From an uncultured Eubacteriales bacterium (lineage in GTDB: Bacteria > Bacillota > Clostridia > Christensenellales > CAG-314), in NCBI GenBank assembly GCA_900544545.1, contig UQVY01000013.1, positions 1-58,531 of the forward strand: 58,531 bases of DNA, in the 5' to 3' direction. A program made the position numbers and the translations under genes. Positions 25,201 to 32,976 of this stretch are shown here, piece after piece. The stretch's first letter is position 1. Each line of letters starts with the position of its first letter. Under the pieces are notes generated by a model. That model saw only the letters and a program-made list of their open reading frames with translations. It searched no databases and had not been told where the DNA came from.

Positions 25201-25467
25201 ATGTTATTTTATACAATCGTGCGTATAGTGTTGATGGTGCTGATGCTCGTATCGTCCGTATTTATCGTGGTAAACGTTATGAAACAGAAGGGTGACGTAG
25301 AAGGTATATCGGCAATTCAGGGCGGCAGTTCCAGCGATACGTTCTACGGCAAGAACAAAGCCAGAAACAAAGAAGCCTCGCTCAAAAAATGGACTTATAT
25401 CGCGTCTGTTACGCTGGCTGTTTCGGCTATTTTGTTCTTCATATTCACGAATCTCGCGACGAAATAA
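25201..25467 (+). CDS. secG: Protein translocase subunit SecG
   Basis: 88-aa subunit of the SecYEG channel in the cytoplasmic membrane. Two transmembrane helices (3-24 and about 64-84) flank a Gly/Ser-rich cytoplasmic loop, GISAIQGGSSSDTFYGKNKA, the SecG signature. GGAGGAAG precedes the ATG. smpB follows after a terminator; rnr, often between them in Firmicutes, is missing. Confidence 0.93.
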   Translation: MLFYTIVRIVLMVLMLVSSVFIVVNVMKQKGDVEGISAIQGGSSSDTFYGKNKARNKEASLKKWTYIASVTLAVSAILFFIFTNLATK

Positions 25468-25480
25468 AGACAGACGACTC

Positions 25481-25508
25481 GGCAGCCCTTTACGGGCTGC
25501 CTTTTTTT
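25481..25508 (+). terminator. Terminator after secG
   Basis: GGCAGCCC (25481-25488) with GGGCTGCC (25494-25501), 5-base loop, TTTTTTT. It lies 22 bases before the smpB start, so smpB depends on readthrough or its own start point. Confidence 0.9.
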
Positions 25509-25530
25509 ATCCGGAGGATTCGGAATTATT

Positions 25531-25992
25531 ATGAAAAAAAATAAATCGGACAAAAAAATCGCGGCTACGAATAAAAAAGCGTATCACGATTACTTCGTCG
25601 AGGATACGATGGAGGTCGGAATCGCGCTCGTGGGCTGCGAGGTCAAATCCGTAAGAGAATCGCAGGTCAACCTCAGGGACAGCTACGTTTCGGTGGTCGA
25701 CGGGAACCTTATCCTCAAAAGCTGCTATATCAAGGTCTACGACAAGGGGAGCTTCTCCAACGTCGAAAGCCGCAGGGACAGAAGACTTCTCGCGCATAAA
25801 TCGGAAATCAGACGCTGGCATCAGAAAGTCAAGGAAAAAGGCTATTCTATGGTCCCGCTTTCGATGTACTTCGCAGGCTCGCTCGTTAAACTCGAGATCG
25901 CTCTCGTAAGAGGTAAACAGCTCTTCGACAAGCGCGAAGCCATAGCGAAAAAAGACGCGGAAAGAGCAAGACTTCGCGAAGAAGCCGAGTAG
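25531..25992 (+). CDS. smpB: SsrA-binding protein SmpB
   Basis: tmRNA partner for ribosome rescue. 153 aa with the typical sequence: YFVEDTMEVGIALVGCEVKS, VNLRDSYVSVVDGNL, a conserved LLAHKSEI and the basic tail KKDAERARLREEAE. GGAGGATT precedes the ATG. No tmRNA gene (ssrA) is found near it. The stop codon lies in a triplicated 21-base unit. Confidence 0.95.
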   Translation: MKKNKSDKKIAATNKKAYHDYFVEDTMEVGIALVGCEVKSVRESQVNLRDSYVSVVDGNLILKSCYIKVYDKGSFSNVESRRDRRLLAHKSEIRRWHQKVKEKGYSMVPLSMYFAGSLVKLEIALVRGKQLFDKREAIAKKDAERARLREEAE

Positions 25993-26047
25993 ATTTCACG
26001 AACATCCGAGGTTAGTTCAACGAACTCGGAGATTCGTTAAACGAAGG
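25985..26047 (+). repeat. Three 21-base tandem copies spanning the smpB stop codon
   Basis: Units 25985-26005, 26006-26026 and 26027-26047 each start C(C/G)GAG and end with CA/AA-CGAA. The TAG (25990-25992) is in copy 1, and the third copy runs into the ribosome binding site of the next gene. Confidence 0.85.
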
Positions 26048-26055
26048 AGGAATTT

Positions 26056-26559
26056 ATGAGCCAAGCTGCAATCGACGCGGTTTGCGGTTATCTGGAGGAA
26101 AAGGGCGTCCCATACGAATTGTTCAGGCACGAACCCGTGTTTACCTGCGAGGAATCGCACGAAAAAGTCAATATAGAAAACTGCTGCGCCTGCAAGAACC
26201 TTTTCGTAAAGGACGTCAAATCGGGACTTTTTTACCTCATAGTCCTGAGATGGGACAAGCACGCCGACCTTAAACAGCTCTGCGGCTTCGTGGGAGCGAG
26301 AAGATTCGCCTTCGCTTCGGAGGAGGAACTCGATAAGAAACTCGGCGTTTCTTACGGGTTCGTATCGCCCTTCGGATTGCTCAACGACGCCTCGGGAAAG
26401 ACGAGGTTTATGGTGGACGAGGACGTTCTTTCGGCGGAAAGAGTTAAATTTCACCCCAACGACAACACCGCGAGCATCGTTATGACGCACGACGCTTTTC
26501 TGGCTTACGTCGATTCTCTGGGTAAAAACATAATCAAGGTCAGAACGGACGTATTCTGA
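26056..26559 (+). CDS. YbaK/ProX-type aminoacyl-tRNA deacylase
   Basis: Free-standing editing domain of the YbaK/INS family; the sequence is nearest the PrdX/ProXp-ala branch, which removes mischarged Ala from tRNA-Pro. 167 aa with VPYELFRHEPVFTCEES, the core Lys motif CKNLFVKDVK, GARRFAFASEEEL, and GVSPFG in the form GFVSPFGLLND. GAAGGAGGAAT precedes the ATG. The exact tRNA is inference. Confidence 0.85.
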   Translation: MSQAAIDAVCGYLEEKGVPYELFRHEPVFTCEESHEKVNIENCCACKNLFVKDVKSGLFYLIVLRWDKHADLKQLCGFVGARRFAFASEEELDKKLGVSYGFVSPFGLLNDASGKTRFMVDEDVLSAERVKFHPNDNTASIVMTHDAFLAYVDSLGKNIIKVRTDVF

Positions 26560-26632
26560 ACTGTATAAAAAAGAAACGGAATCAAGACCGGAATCGGAGC
26601 GAGGACGGACTTTTCGGGTTCGCGGAGGAAAA

Positions 26633-27301
26633 ATGAGAATAGGTATGGTCGTGGCGATGGCTTCCGAGCTGCTGCCTTTTTTGGAGAAAAAAAACGGGTA
26701 TAAGACGCTCGTTTTCGGGCCGAGGACGGTTTACGAGATAGATACGGGAAAGCATACGGTCTTTATGACGAGGAGCGGAGTCGGTCAGATCGCCGCGGCT
26801 TCGGCAGCGCAGTTCCTTATCGATAAATTCGAGGTCGGGCTTCTCGTGAATTTCGGAATAGCGGGCGCGCTCGCGACGGGATTTTCCGCCGGACAGACCT
26901 GCGTGGTCGAAAAAGTCGTGCATTACGAGATGGATACGTCATCGGTGGATACAGGCCTCGTCCCGGGACAGTACGAGGATAAGGATTCGGTTTTCCTTCC
27001 GCTTACGGAGAAATACGCGGACGAAATCTCGCGAAAACTCGGACTCGTAAAGGTTTGCTGCGCGTCGGGAAATAAATTCGTTTCGGGCAGGGAAAGAGAG
27101 GAGCTTCGTAAGACCTTCCGCGCGGATATCTGCGAAATGGAGGTAGCGGCGGTCGTCAGAGTCGCGGATTTTTACGGGCTGGACGTCTTTGCGGCAAAAA
27201 CCGTCAGCGATTTCGAGGAACTTCCTTATTACGAGACAAAAGAGCTTGCCTGTAAGGCTCTCGGAAAGATTATGGACGAAATCTTCGGAATCATAGGCTG
27301 A
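26633..27301 (+). CDS. mtnN: 5'-methylthioadenosine/S-adenosylhomocysteine nucleosidase-like protein
   Basis: Nucleoside phosphorylase superfamily. Such enzymes hydrolyse MTA and SAH to adenine in SAM recycling. 222 aa: MRIGMVVAMASELLPFL at the N-terminus (catalytic Glu region), VNFGIAGALATGF, the ribose-site EMEVAAVVRVA and the C-terminal Asp in AKTVSDFEE. The motif reads EMEVAA rather than EMEGAA, a mild departure that leaves the substrate uncertain. GGAGGAAA precedes the ATG. The last seven codons begin a 21-base tandem array that contains the stop codon. Confidence 0.85.
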   Translation: MRIGMVVAMASELLPFLEKKNGYKTLVFGPRTVYEIDTGKHTVFMTRSGVGQIAAASAAQFLIDKFEVGLLVNFGIAGALATGFSAGQTCVVEKVVHYEMDTSSVDTGLVPGQYEDKDSVFLPLTEKYADEISRKLGLVKVCCASGNKFVSGREREELRKTFRADICEMEVAAVVRVADFYGLDVFAAKTVSDFEELPYYETKELACKALGKIMDEIFGIIG

Positions 27302-27379
27302 ATCTTCGGGATAACCGACTGAAGTTTCGTAATTATAGACGAAATTTTGGGAATTATAGACGGAATCTTCGGGATAACG
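27275..27379 (+). repeat. Five tandem 21-base copies starting in mtnN and crossing its stop
   Basis: Exact 21-base period at 27275, 27296, 27317, 27338 and 27359. Each unit has the frame (G)AC(G/T)GAA.(T/C)TT(C/T)(G)GG.AT(T/A)A. Copy 1 encodes DEIFGII, the protein's end; the TGA (27299-27301) is in copy 2. A sixth, separated copy lies at 27405-27425. Confidence 0.92.
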
Positions 27380-27557
27380 GAAGGGAAAGCGGGAGAGGAT
27401 TCCTGACGGAACCTTCGGAATTACAATCGGGAAGGATGTTCGGAATCGGTCGTTCCGATTCGGCGAGGCAGCGCTGAACGGAGGCGAAAGCGACTTTTCG
27501 GACGGGAATTTTGCGGTTGAGGCGGATTCCGGACATTCAAAATATGAAACTTTTTTC

Positions 27558-27581
27558 AAAGGGCGCAGGTCGCCCTTTTTT
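27558..27581 (+). terminator. Terminator between mtnN and the hydrogenase operon
   Basis: AAAGGGCG (27558-27565) with CGCCCTTT (27571-27578), CAGGT loop, T run. Confidence 0.85.
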
Positions 27582-27682
27582 GTTTTTAGTAAGTTAACGC
27601 GTGGCAGAAAATGTCGGATTAAGGGAGAATTATTTTTTGAAAAAAGCTTGATTTATTGGGAAAAATAATGTACTATATATAC

Positions 27683-27729
27683 TATAATAGATAAGCGTAT
27701 ACCGATTACTGCGTTACGGTACGCTTATC
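27683..27729 (+). promoter_or_regulatory. -10 element and operator-like inverted repeat before the hydrogenase operon
   Basis: TATAAT (27683-27688) without a convincing -35 at 16-18 bases. Directly after it comes an inverted repeat: GATAAGCGTA (27690-27699) with TACGCTTATC (27720-27729), extended inward by CCG/CGG after a 2-base bulge. No T run follows, so it is not a terminator. Its place over the transcription start suggests a repressor site or a 5' RNA stem. Confidence 0.55.
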
Positions 27730-27767
27730 CTAACAACCGATTTCGTATCGGAGAGTCAGGAGGAACT

Positions 27768-28268
27768 ATGAGTAAGATCTGTCAAGTTATGTTTACCGAA
27801 ACGGCAGAACAGAAAGCTAAGCTCGATGAAATCATCAAAACTTACAAAGAAGTCCAAGGCGGACTGATGCCCGCTCTTCAGCAGGCTCAGGGCGTTTACG
27901 GCTATCTTCCCGAAGAAGTCATGAAACGTATCGCCGAGGGCTTCGAAGTGTCCGAAGAAGAAGTTTACGGCGTCGCGACGTTCTACGCGCAGTTCGTAAT
28001 GAATCCCAGAGGAAAGTATAACTTCGGCGTATGTCTCGGAACTGCCTGCTACGTCAAGGGTTCGGGCGAAATCGTCGAAAAGCTCAAGGAAGAATTGGGT
28101 ATCGACGAAGGTCAGTGTACTTCCGACGGTAAATTTTCCATCAACTCCACGCGTTGCGTAGGCTGCTGCGGCCTCGCTCCGGTTATGACCGTCAACGACG
28201 AGGTTTACGGAAAACTCACCAAGAACGATATTCCCGGAATCGTCAAGAAATACAGAGAAATGGAATAA
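27768..28268 (+). CDS. hydC: NuoE-like [2Fe-2S] subunit of the hydrogenase (HydC/HndA)
   Basis: Thioredoxin-fold [2Fe-2S] subunit of the NAD(P)-linked [FeFe]-hydrogenase. 166 aa: an N-terminal helical part (LMPALQQAQGVYGYLPEEV) and four cysteines in CLGTACYVKG and RCVGCCGLAP that bind the cluster. GTAY-type iron-sulfur spacing and length match NuoE. AGGAGG precedes the ATG. First gene of a five-gene unit; its TAA shares an A with the next ATG (TAATG), so translation is coupled. Confidence 0.93.
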   Translation: MSKICQVMFTETAEQKAKLDEIIKTYKEVQGGLMPALQQAQGVYGYLPEEVMKRIAEGFEVSEEEVYGVATFYAQFVMNPRGKYNFGVCLGTACYVKGSGEIVEKLKEELGIDEGQCTSDGKFSINSTRCVGCCGLAPVMTVNDEVYGKLTKNDIPGIVKKYREME

Positions 28269-28783
28269 TGCGCGACGTTTCGCTCAATATTCTCGACGTA
28301 GCCGTCAATTCCGTCAAAGCCGAGGCAAGCCTTATCGTTATACGTATAGTATTCGGCAGGGAGAAAGGATATTCGGTCTCGATTGCGGACGACGGAAAGG
28401 GAATGGACGGACAAACCGCGGAAAGACTTGCGGAGGGAAAGCTCCCGAGGCACGGAATAAGCCTGATGAAAGAGGCTGCCGAAGCCTTCGGAGGAGGAAT
28501 CCGTATAGAAAGCCGCGAAGGAGAGGGAACCGTGATTACCGCGGACTTCCCCGAGGCGCCCTTCGGAACGTTGAGGAATACGGGCGACACCGTAATGACT
28601 CTTGCGGCAAACGAAAGAGGCGCGGGAGTCGTTTTTCAGGCGGAGCGCTGCGGCTCCGTATATAAAACGGACTCGTTTACGGGCGGATATACGGCGGAAA
28701 GCACGACTTTTCCGCAGAGAATGTTGAAACTCAGAAACGAAGTCGAAAACGGACTTAAAGATTTAATCGGAGGATTTGATTGA
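28268..28783 (+). CDS. Stand-alone histidine-kinase-like ATPase (HATPase) in the hydrogenase operon
   Basis: 171 aa with GHKL ATP-binding motifs: N box DVAVNSVKAEAS (about 9-20), G1 ADDGKGMDG (about 40-48) and G2 RHGISLMKEAA (about 62-72). It has no sensor, dimerisation/His or transmembrane part. Similar single-domain ATPases lie between hydC and hydB in many Clostridia hydrogenase operons, to my knowledge without an assigned function. It could be a serine/anti-sigma-type kinase or an ATP-dependent assembly factor. The C-terminal about 70 residues have no motif I recognise. It overlaps hydC by one base. Confidence 0.75.
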   Translation: MRDVSLNILDVAVNSVKAEASLIVIRIVFGREKGYSVSIADDGKGMDGQTAERLAEGKLPRHGISLMKEAAEAFGGGIRIESREGEGTVITADFPEAPFGTLRNTGDTVMTLAANERGAGVVFQAERCGSVYKTDSFTGGYTAESTTFPQRMLKLRNEVENGLKDLIGGFD

Positions 28784-28786
28784 AAA

Positions 28787-29164
28787 ATGATGACATTAAC
28801 CGAGCTTAACGCTATTAAAGAAAGAGTTCTGGCAAAGAGTCTCAACAGAAGAGACGCTTCGCCGGAAGATATAAAAATCGTCGTCGGAATGGCTACCTGC
28901 GGAGTCAACGCCGGCGCGAGAGAGGTTCTCAACGCCTTCACCGAAGAGGTCGAAAAACGCGGACTCAAAAACGTTCTCGTTCTTCAGAGCGGCTGCTGCG
29001 GAGATTGCAGCGTCGAACCCGTCTGCGTGGAAGTTATCATTCCCGGCAGAGAAGTCGTTACTTATGCGAAGGTACAGCCCTCTATGGCTGCCGAAATCGT
29101 TTCCGAACATATCGTGAACGGCAACGTCGTTTCCGACAATATAACTCGCGAAGAGATTAAATAA
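28787..29164 (+). CDS. Thioredoxin-like [2Fe-2S] ferredoxin (HndB-like)
   Basis: 125 aa, Trx-like [2Fe-2S] fold with cysteines in VVGMATCGVNAGAREV and SGCCGDCSVEPVCVEV. It matches the small extra subunit HndB of tetrameric NADP-reducing hydrogenases, and probably transfers electrons or joins the complex. It begins 3 bases after the HATPase stop. GGAGG is 13 bases before the first of two adjacent ATGs; the second (28790) is equally possible. Confidence 0.85.
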   Translation: MMTLTELNAIKERVLAKSLNRRDASPEDIKIVVGMATCGVNAGAREVLNAFTEEVEKRGLKNVLVLQSGCCGDCSVEPVCVEVIIPGREVVTYAKVQPSMAAEIVSEHIVNGNVVSDNITREEIK

Positions 29165-29175
29165 GAGGTAGAGAA

Positions 29176-30966
29176 ATGGTCAGATCTTATATTTTGGTTT
29201 GCGGCGGTACCGGATGTACGTCAAACAAGTCTTTGGAAATTATAGCCGAATTGAAGAAAGAGATCGCTCAGAACGGTCTCGAAAACGACGTCAAGGTCGT
29301 TACTACCGGATGTTTCGGTCTTTGCGCGAGAGGACCTATTATGGTCATCTATCCCGAAGGAGCGTTTTATCATAACGTTACTCTGGCGGACGTTCCGGAA
29401 ATTATTTCCGAACACATAGTCAAAGGCAGAATAGTCGAAAGACTTCTCCATGAAGAAGAAGATACCCACGAAACCGTTCTTTCCCTCAAGGATACGGAAT
29501 TCCTCAGAAAACAGGTCAGAGTGGCTCTCCGTAACTGCGGCGCGATAGACCCCGAATGTATCGAGGACGCTATCGCTCACGACGCTTATCAGGCTATCGG
29601 AAAAATACTCACCGAGAAAATGACTCCCGAAGAGGTCATCTCCGTCGTCAAAGCCAGCGGTCTCCGCGGAAGAGGCGGCGCGGGCTTCCCGACGGGTATG
29701 AAATGGGATTTCGCGAAGAAGTCGGTCAACGACGTCAAGTACGTGTGCTGCAACGCCGACGAGGGCGACCCCGGAGCGTTTATGGACAGATCGGTCCTCG
29801 AGGGCGATCCTCACGTCGTCATCGAAGCTATGACAATCGCGGGCTACGCCATCGGTTCTCATCAGGGTTACGTTTACATAAGAGCGGAATACCCCATAGC
29901 CGTCAAGAGACTCTCCATAGCAATCAAACAGGCGAGAGAATACGGACTTCTCGGTAAGAACCTCTTCGGAAGCGGCTTCGATTTCGATATCGACATAAGA
30001 CTCGGCAGCGGCGCGTTCGTATGCGGCGAGGAAACGGCTCTTATGACCTCCATCGAGGGTAAGAGAGGCGAACCTCACCCCAGACCTCCTTTCCCCGCGG
30101 TAAAAGGCCTTTTCGGAGTTCCCACTATCCTCAATAACGTCGAGACCTACGCAAATATCCCGCAGATCATTCTCAAGGGCGCGGATTGGTTCAGCTCTAT
30201 GGGTACGGAAAAATCCAAGGGCACCAAGGTCTTCGCTCTCGGCGGAAAAATCGTGAATACCGGTCTCGTCGAGATTCCTATGGGCACGAAGCTCAGAGAG
30301 ATTATTTACGACATCGGCGGCGGTATCCCCAACGGAAAGAAATTCAAGGCGGCTCAGACGGGCGGTCCTTCCGGCGGCTGTATTCCCGCGCACCTCATCG
30401 ACACTCCCATAGATTACGACAACCTCATCGCTATCGGCTCCATGATGGGCTCCGGCGGACTTATCGTAATGGACGAAACCACCTGTATGGTGGATATCGC
30501 GAAATTCTTCCTTACCTTCACGGTCGAAGAAAGCTGCGGTAAATGTACTCCCTGCCGCGTAGGCTGCAAACGTCTTCTCGAAATGCTCACCAAGATCACT
30601 CAAGGTAAGGCTACCATGGAGGATCTCGACAGAATGGAGGAGCTTTGCTACTACATAAAGGACAACTCCCTTTGCGGTCTCGGTCAGACGGCTCCCAACC
30701 CCGTTCTTTCTACTCTTAAATACTTCAGGGACGAGTACGTCGCTCATATCGTGGACAAGAAATGTCCCGCGGGCGTATGTAAGGCTCTCCTTCAGTATAA
30801 GATCGATCCCGAGAAATGTAAGGGCTGTACGCTCTGTAAGCGTAATTGTCCCGTCGGCGCAATCAGCGGCGAAATCAGACAGCCCCACGTCATCGATACG
30901 GCTAAGTGCGTGAAGTGCGGCGTATGTATGAACAACTGTAAGTTCGGCGCAATCAGTAAGGAATAA
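29176..30966 (+). CDS. hydB: NuoF-like diaphorase subunit of the [FeFe]-hydrogenase (HydB/HndC)
   Basis: 596 aa flavin subunit that exchanges electrons with NAD(P)H. Order: a Trx-like [2Fe-2S] domain (YILVCGGTGCTS; VTTGCFGLCARGP); the FMN/NAD domain beginning GLRGRGGAGFPTG (162-174) and NADEGDPGAF; an SLBB domain; the [4Fe-4S] site ESCGKCTPCRVG; and two C-terminal [4Fe-4S] motifs (CKGCTLCKRNC and CVKCGVCMNNC). This is the complete HydB layout of electron-bifurcating enzymes. AGAGG precedes the ATG. It lies between the [2Fe-2S] protein and HydA with gaps of 11-12 bases. Confidence 0.95.
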   Translation: MVRSYILVCGGTGCTSNKSLEIIAELKKEIAQNGLENDVKVVTTGCFGLCARGPIMVIYPEGAFYHNVTLADVPEIISEHIVKGRIVERLLHEEEDTHETVLSLKDTEFLRKQVRVALRNCGAIDPECIEDAIAHDAYQAIGKILTEKMTPEEVISVVKASGLRGRGGAGFPTGMKWDFAKKSVNDVKYVCCNADEGDPGAFMDRSVLEGDPHVVIEAMTIAGYAIGSHQGYVYIRAEYPIAVKRLSIAIKQAREYGLLGKNLFGSGFDFDIDIRLGSGAFVCGEETALMTSIEGKRGEPHPRPPFPAVKGLFGVPTILNNVETYANIPQIILKGADWFSSMGTEKSKGTKVFALGGKIVNTGLVEIPMGTKLREIIYDIGGGIPNGKKFKAAQTGGPSGGCIPAHLIDTPIDYDNLIAIGSMMGSGGLIVMDETTCMVDIAKFFLTFTVEESCGKCTPCRVGCKRLLEMLTKITQGKATMEDLDRMEELCYYIKDNSLCGLGQTAPNPVLSTLKYFRDEYVAHIVDKKCPAGVCKALLQYKIDPEKCKGCTLCKRNCPVGAISGEIRQPHVIDTAKCVKCGVCMNNCKFGAISKE

Positions 30967-30978
30967 TGAGGTGTTATA

Positions 30979-32712
30979 ATGGCTAATTTAGTTAATATCA
31001 AAATAAACGGAACGGATTATACCGTGGAATACGGCACCACTATTTTGGACGCTTGCCGTCAGAACGGCATTCGTATTCCCACGCTGTGCTACCTTAAAGA
31101 CATAAACCAGATAGGCGCGTGCCGCGTGTGCGTATGCGAAGTCAAGGGCGCAAGATCTCTCGTAGCCGCCTGCGTTTACCCCATCGAAAGAGACGGTACC
31201 GAAATCTTCACAAATACCCCGAGAGTCCTCAACGCAAGAAAAACCACCGTCGAGCTTATGCTCAGCAACCATAATAACGCCTGCAACAGCTGCGTAAGAA
31301 GCACGCACTGCGAACTTCAGGCTCTCGCGCAGGAACTCGGCTGCGACGAACACAGATTCGAAGGCGCGAAAAATCACTACGAGGAGGACGTTACTCCTTA
31401 CCTCATCAGGGATAACAGCAAGTGTATTCTCTGCCGCAGATGCGTAGCCGTCTGTAAGAACCGCCAGAAGGTAGCCGTTATCGGCCCCAACCACAGAGGC
31501 TTCAATACCTCCATAGCAAGCGCGTTCGAAATGTCCCTTAACGACGCTCCGTGCGTTGCCTGCGGACAGTGTATAACCGTATGCCCGACCGGCGCGCTCC
31601 GCGAAAAGGACGATATAGACGAAGTCGCGAGAGCAATAGCAGACCCGAGCAAACACGTCGTCGTGGCTACCGCGCCCGCAGTCAGAGTAGGTCTCGGCGA
31701 AGAATTCGGTTATCCCATCGGAACAAACGTCGAAGGTCAGATGGTTACGGCTCTCAAAATGCTCGGCTTCGATAAGGTCTTCGATATAGACTTCGCGGCG
31801 GACGTTACCATTATGGAGGAGGGTACCGAGCTTATCGACAGAATTCAGAACGGCGGAACGCTCCCGATGATTACGAGCTGCTCGCCGGGCTGGGTAAACT
31901 TCATAGAGCAGTATTATCCCGAATATCTCGGCCACCTCAGCACCGCAAAGTCCCCGCAGGGTATGTTCGGCGCGCTCGTAAAGAGTTATTACGCGGAAAA
32001 GAACAACATCGACCCGAGAGATATATTCGTCGTTTCGATTATGCCCTGTACCGCAAAGAAGGTCGAAAGGGCGCGTCAGAACCTCGGAAGAGACGGCTAT
32101 CAGGACATAGACGCCGTTCTCACCACGAGAGAGCTTGCGAGATTCATCAAGCGTTCGGGTATCCTCTTCAGATGCCTCAAGGAAAGCAAGTACGATAACT
32201 TCTCCGGCTCTACGGCAGGCCTTATCTTCGGCGCGACCGGCGGCGTTATGGAGGCGGCTCTCAGAACGGTCAAGGAAGTCCTCGACGGAAAACCGCTCGA
32301 AAAAATAGAATTCGAAGAGGTCAGAGGCGTCAAGGGAATCAAGCGCGCTCAGGTCGAAATCGCAGGCAAACCCGTTAAGGTAGCAGTGGCTCACGGAATC
32401 GAAAACGCGGATATAATTATGAAGGAAATCAGGGACGGAAAAGCCGATTATCAGTTCATAGAAGTTATGTGCTGCCCCGGCGGATGCGTTGCCGGAGGCG
32501 GTCAGCCCATTCAGCCCGCGGACGTTCAGAATACCATAGATATACGCGCGGAAAGAGCAAAGGGTATCTACGGCGCGGACGATATCGGCAAGGTCAGAAA
32601 ATCCCACGAGAATCCCGAGGTCAAGGAGCTTTACGACACCTATCTCGGAAAGCCAAACAGTCATAAGGCGCACGAGCTTCTTCATACGACCTACTATAAC
32701 AGAAAGAAATAA
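30979..32712 (+). CDS. hydA: [FeFe]-hydrogenase catalytic subunit HydA (group A3-like)
   Basis: 577 aa. N-terminal [2Fe-2S] (C37, C48, C51, C65), His-ligated [4Fe-4S] (H98, C102, C105, C111), two [4Fe-4S] (C149/152/155/159; C192/195/198/202), then the H-cluster domain: TSCSPGW (299-305), MPCTAKKVE (355-363), and the third motif E495-x-M497-x-C499 with C503 and GGGQP. The first motif has Ser where TSCCPGW is textbook. With HydB and HydC it forms the NAD-linked, probably ferredoxin-bifurcating complex that makes or oxidises H2 in the cytosol. Maturases HydE/F/G are not in the window. Last gene of the operon. Confidence 0.95.
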   Translation: MANLVNIKINGTDYTVEYGTTILDACRQNGIRIPTLCYLKDINQIGACRVCVCEVKGARSLVAACVYPIERDGTEIFTNTPRVLNARKTTVELMLSNHNNACNSCVRSTHCELQALAQELGCDEHRFEGAKNHYEEDVTPYLIRDNSKCILCRRCVAVCKNRQKVAVIGPNHRGFNTSIASAFEMSLNDAPCVACGQCITVCPTGALREKDDIDEVARAIADPSKHVVVATAPAVRVGLGEEFGYPIGTNVEGQMVTALKMLGFDKVFDIDFAADVTIMEEGTELIDRIQNGGTLPMITSCSPGWVNFIEQYYPEYLGHLSTAKSPQGMFGALVKSYYAEKNNIDPRDIFVVSIMPCTAKKVERARQNLGRDGYQDIDAVLTTRELARFIKRSGILFRCLKESKYDNFSGSTAGLIFGATGGVMEAALRTVKEVLDGKPLEKIEFEEVRGVKGIKRAQVEIAGKPVKVAVAHGIENADIIMKEIRDGKADYQFIEVMCCPGGCVAGGGQPIQPADVQNTIDIRAERAKGIYGADDIGKVRKSHENPEVKELYDTYLGKPNSHKAHELLHTTYYNRKK

Positions 32713-32828
32713 TCCGCGGTATTTCGCCTTCATCGCGGAATACGCACGCAGAAGAGAATAGTCCTCCCGAGCAAGAGGGCGGGTTATTCACGAACTTTTG
32801 TGGTAACTTTTCATAATCAATCCTTAAA

Positions 32829-32873
32829 ACGGCAGCTTCGGACGTCTTTTCGTTCCGAGGCTGTCGTTTTTTT
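32829..32873 (+). terminator. Terminator of the hydrogenase operon
   Basis: ACGGCAGC (32829-32836) pairs with GCTGTCGT (32860-32867, one G-T), an inner TCGGA/TCCGA pair, then TTTTTTT. Confidence 0.88.
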
Positions 32874-32940
32874 CCGAAGGGCGGACTTTCCGACGCGAAA
32901 AGGAAAAAAGAGGGTTTGTTCGTCCGAAAAGAAAAAACAG

Positions 32941-32969
32941 TTGCCATTATCGGCGCGATATGGTAAAAT
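32941..32969 (+). promoter_or_regulatory. Promoter of the methyltransferase gene at 32977
   Basis: TTGCCA (32941-32946), 17 bases ending TGG, TAAAAT (32964-32969). The -10 ends 7 bases before the ATG, so the mRNA would begin at or next to the start codon. Confidence 0.7.
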
Positions 32970-32976
32970 ATAGCGT

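Noticed and set aside
27275..27425. CRISPR-like array of short repeats after mtnN
   Set aside because: Units are contiguous 21-mers without unique spacers, degenerate, and the first lies in coding sequence; no cas genes.
29221..30888. Long minus-strand open frame opposite hydB
   Set aside because: Shadow frame without motifs; hydB is complete on the plus strand.
30988..32733. Long minus-strand open frame opposite hydA (581 codons)
   Set aside because: Shadow of hydA, whose cluster-binding residues are all in place on the plus strand.
32760..32820. Possible extra gene between hydA and the terminator
   Set aside because: No start with a ribosome site and no conserved frame; only 116 bases of leader-like sequence.
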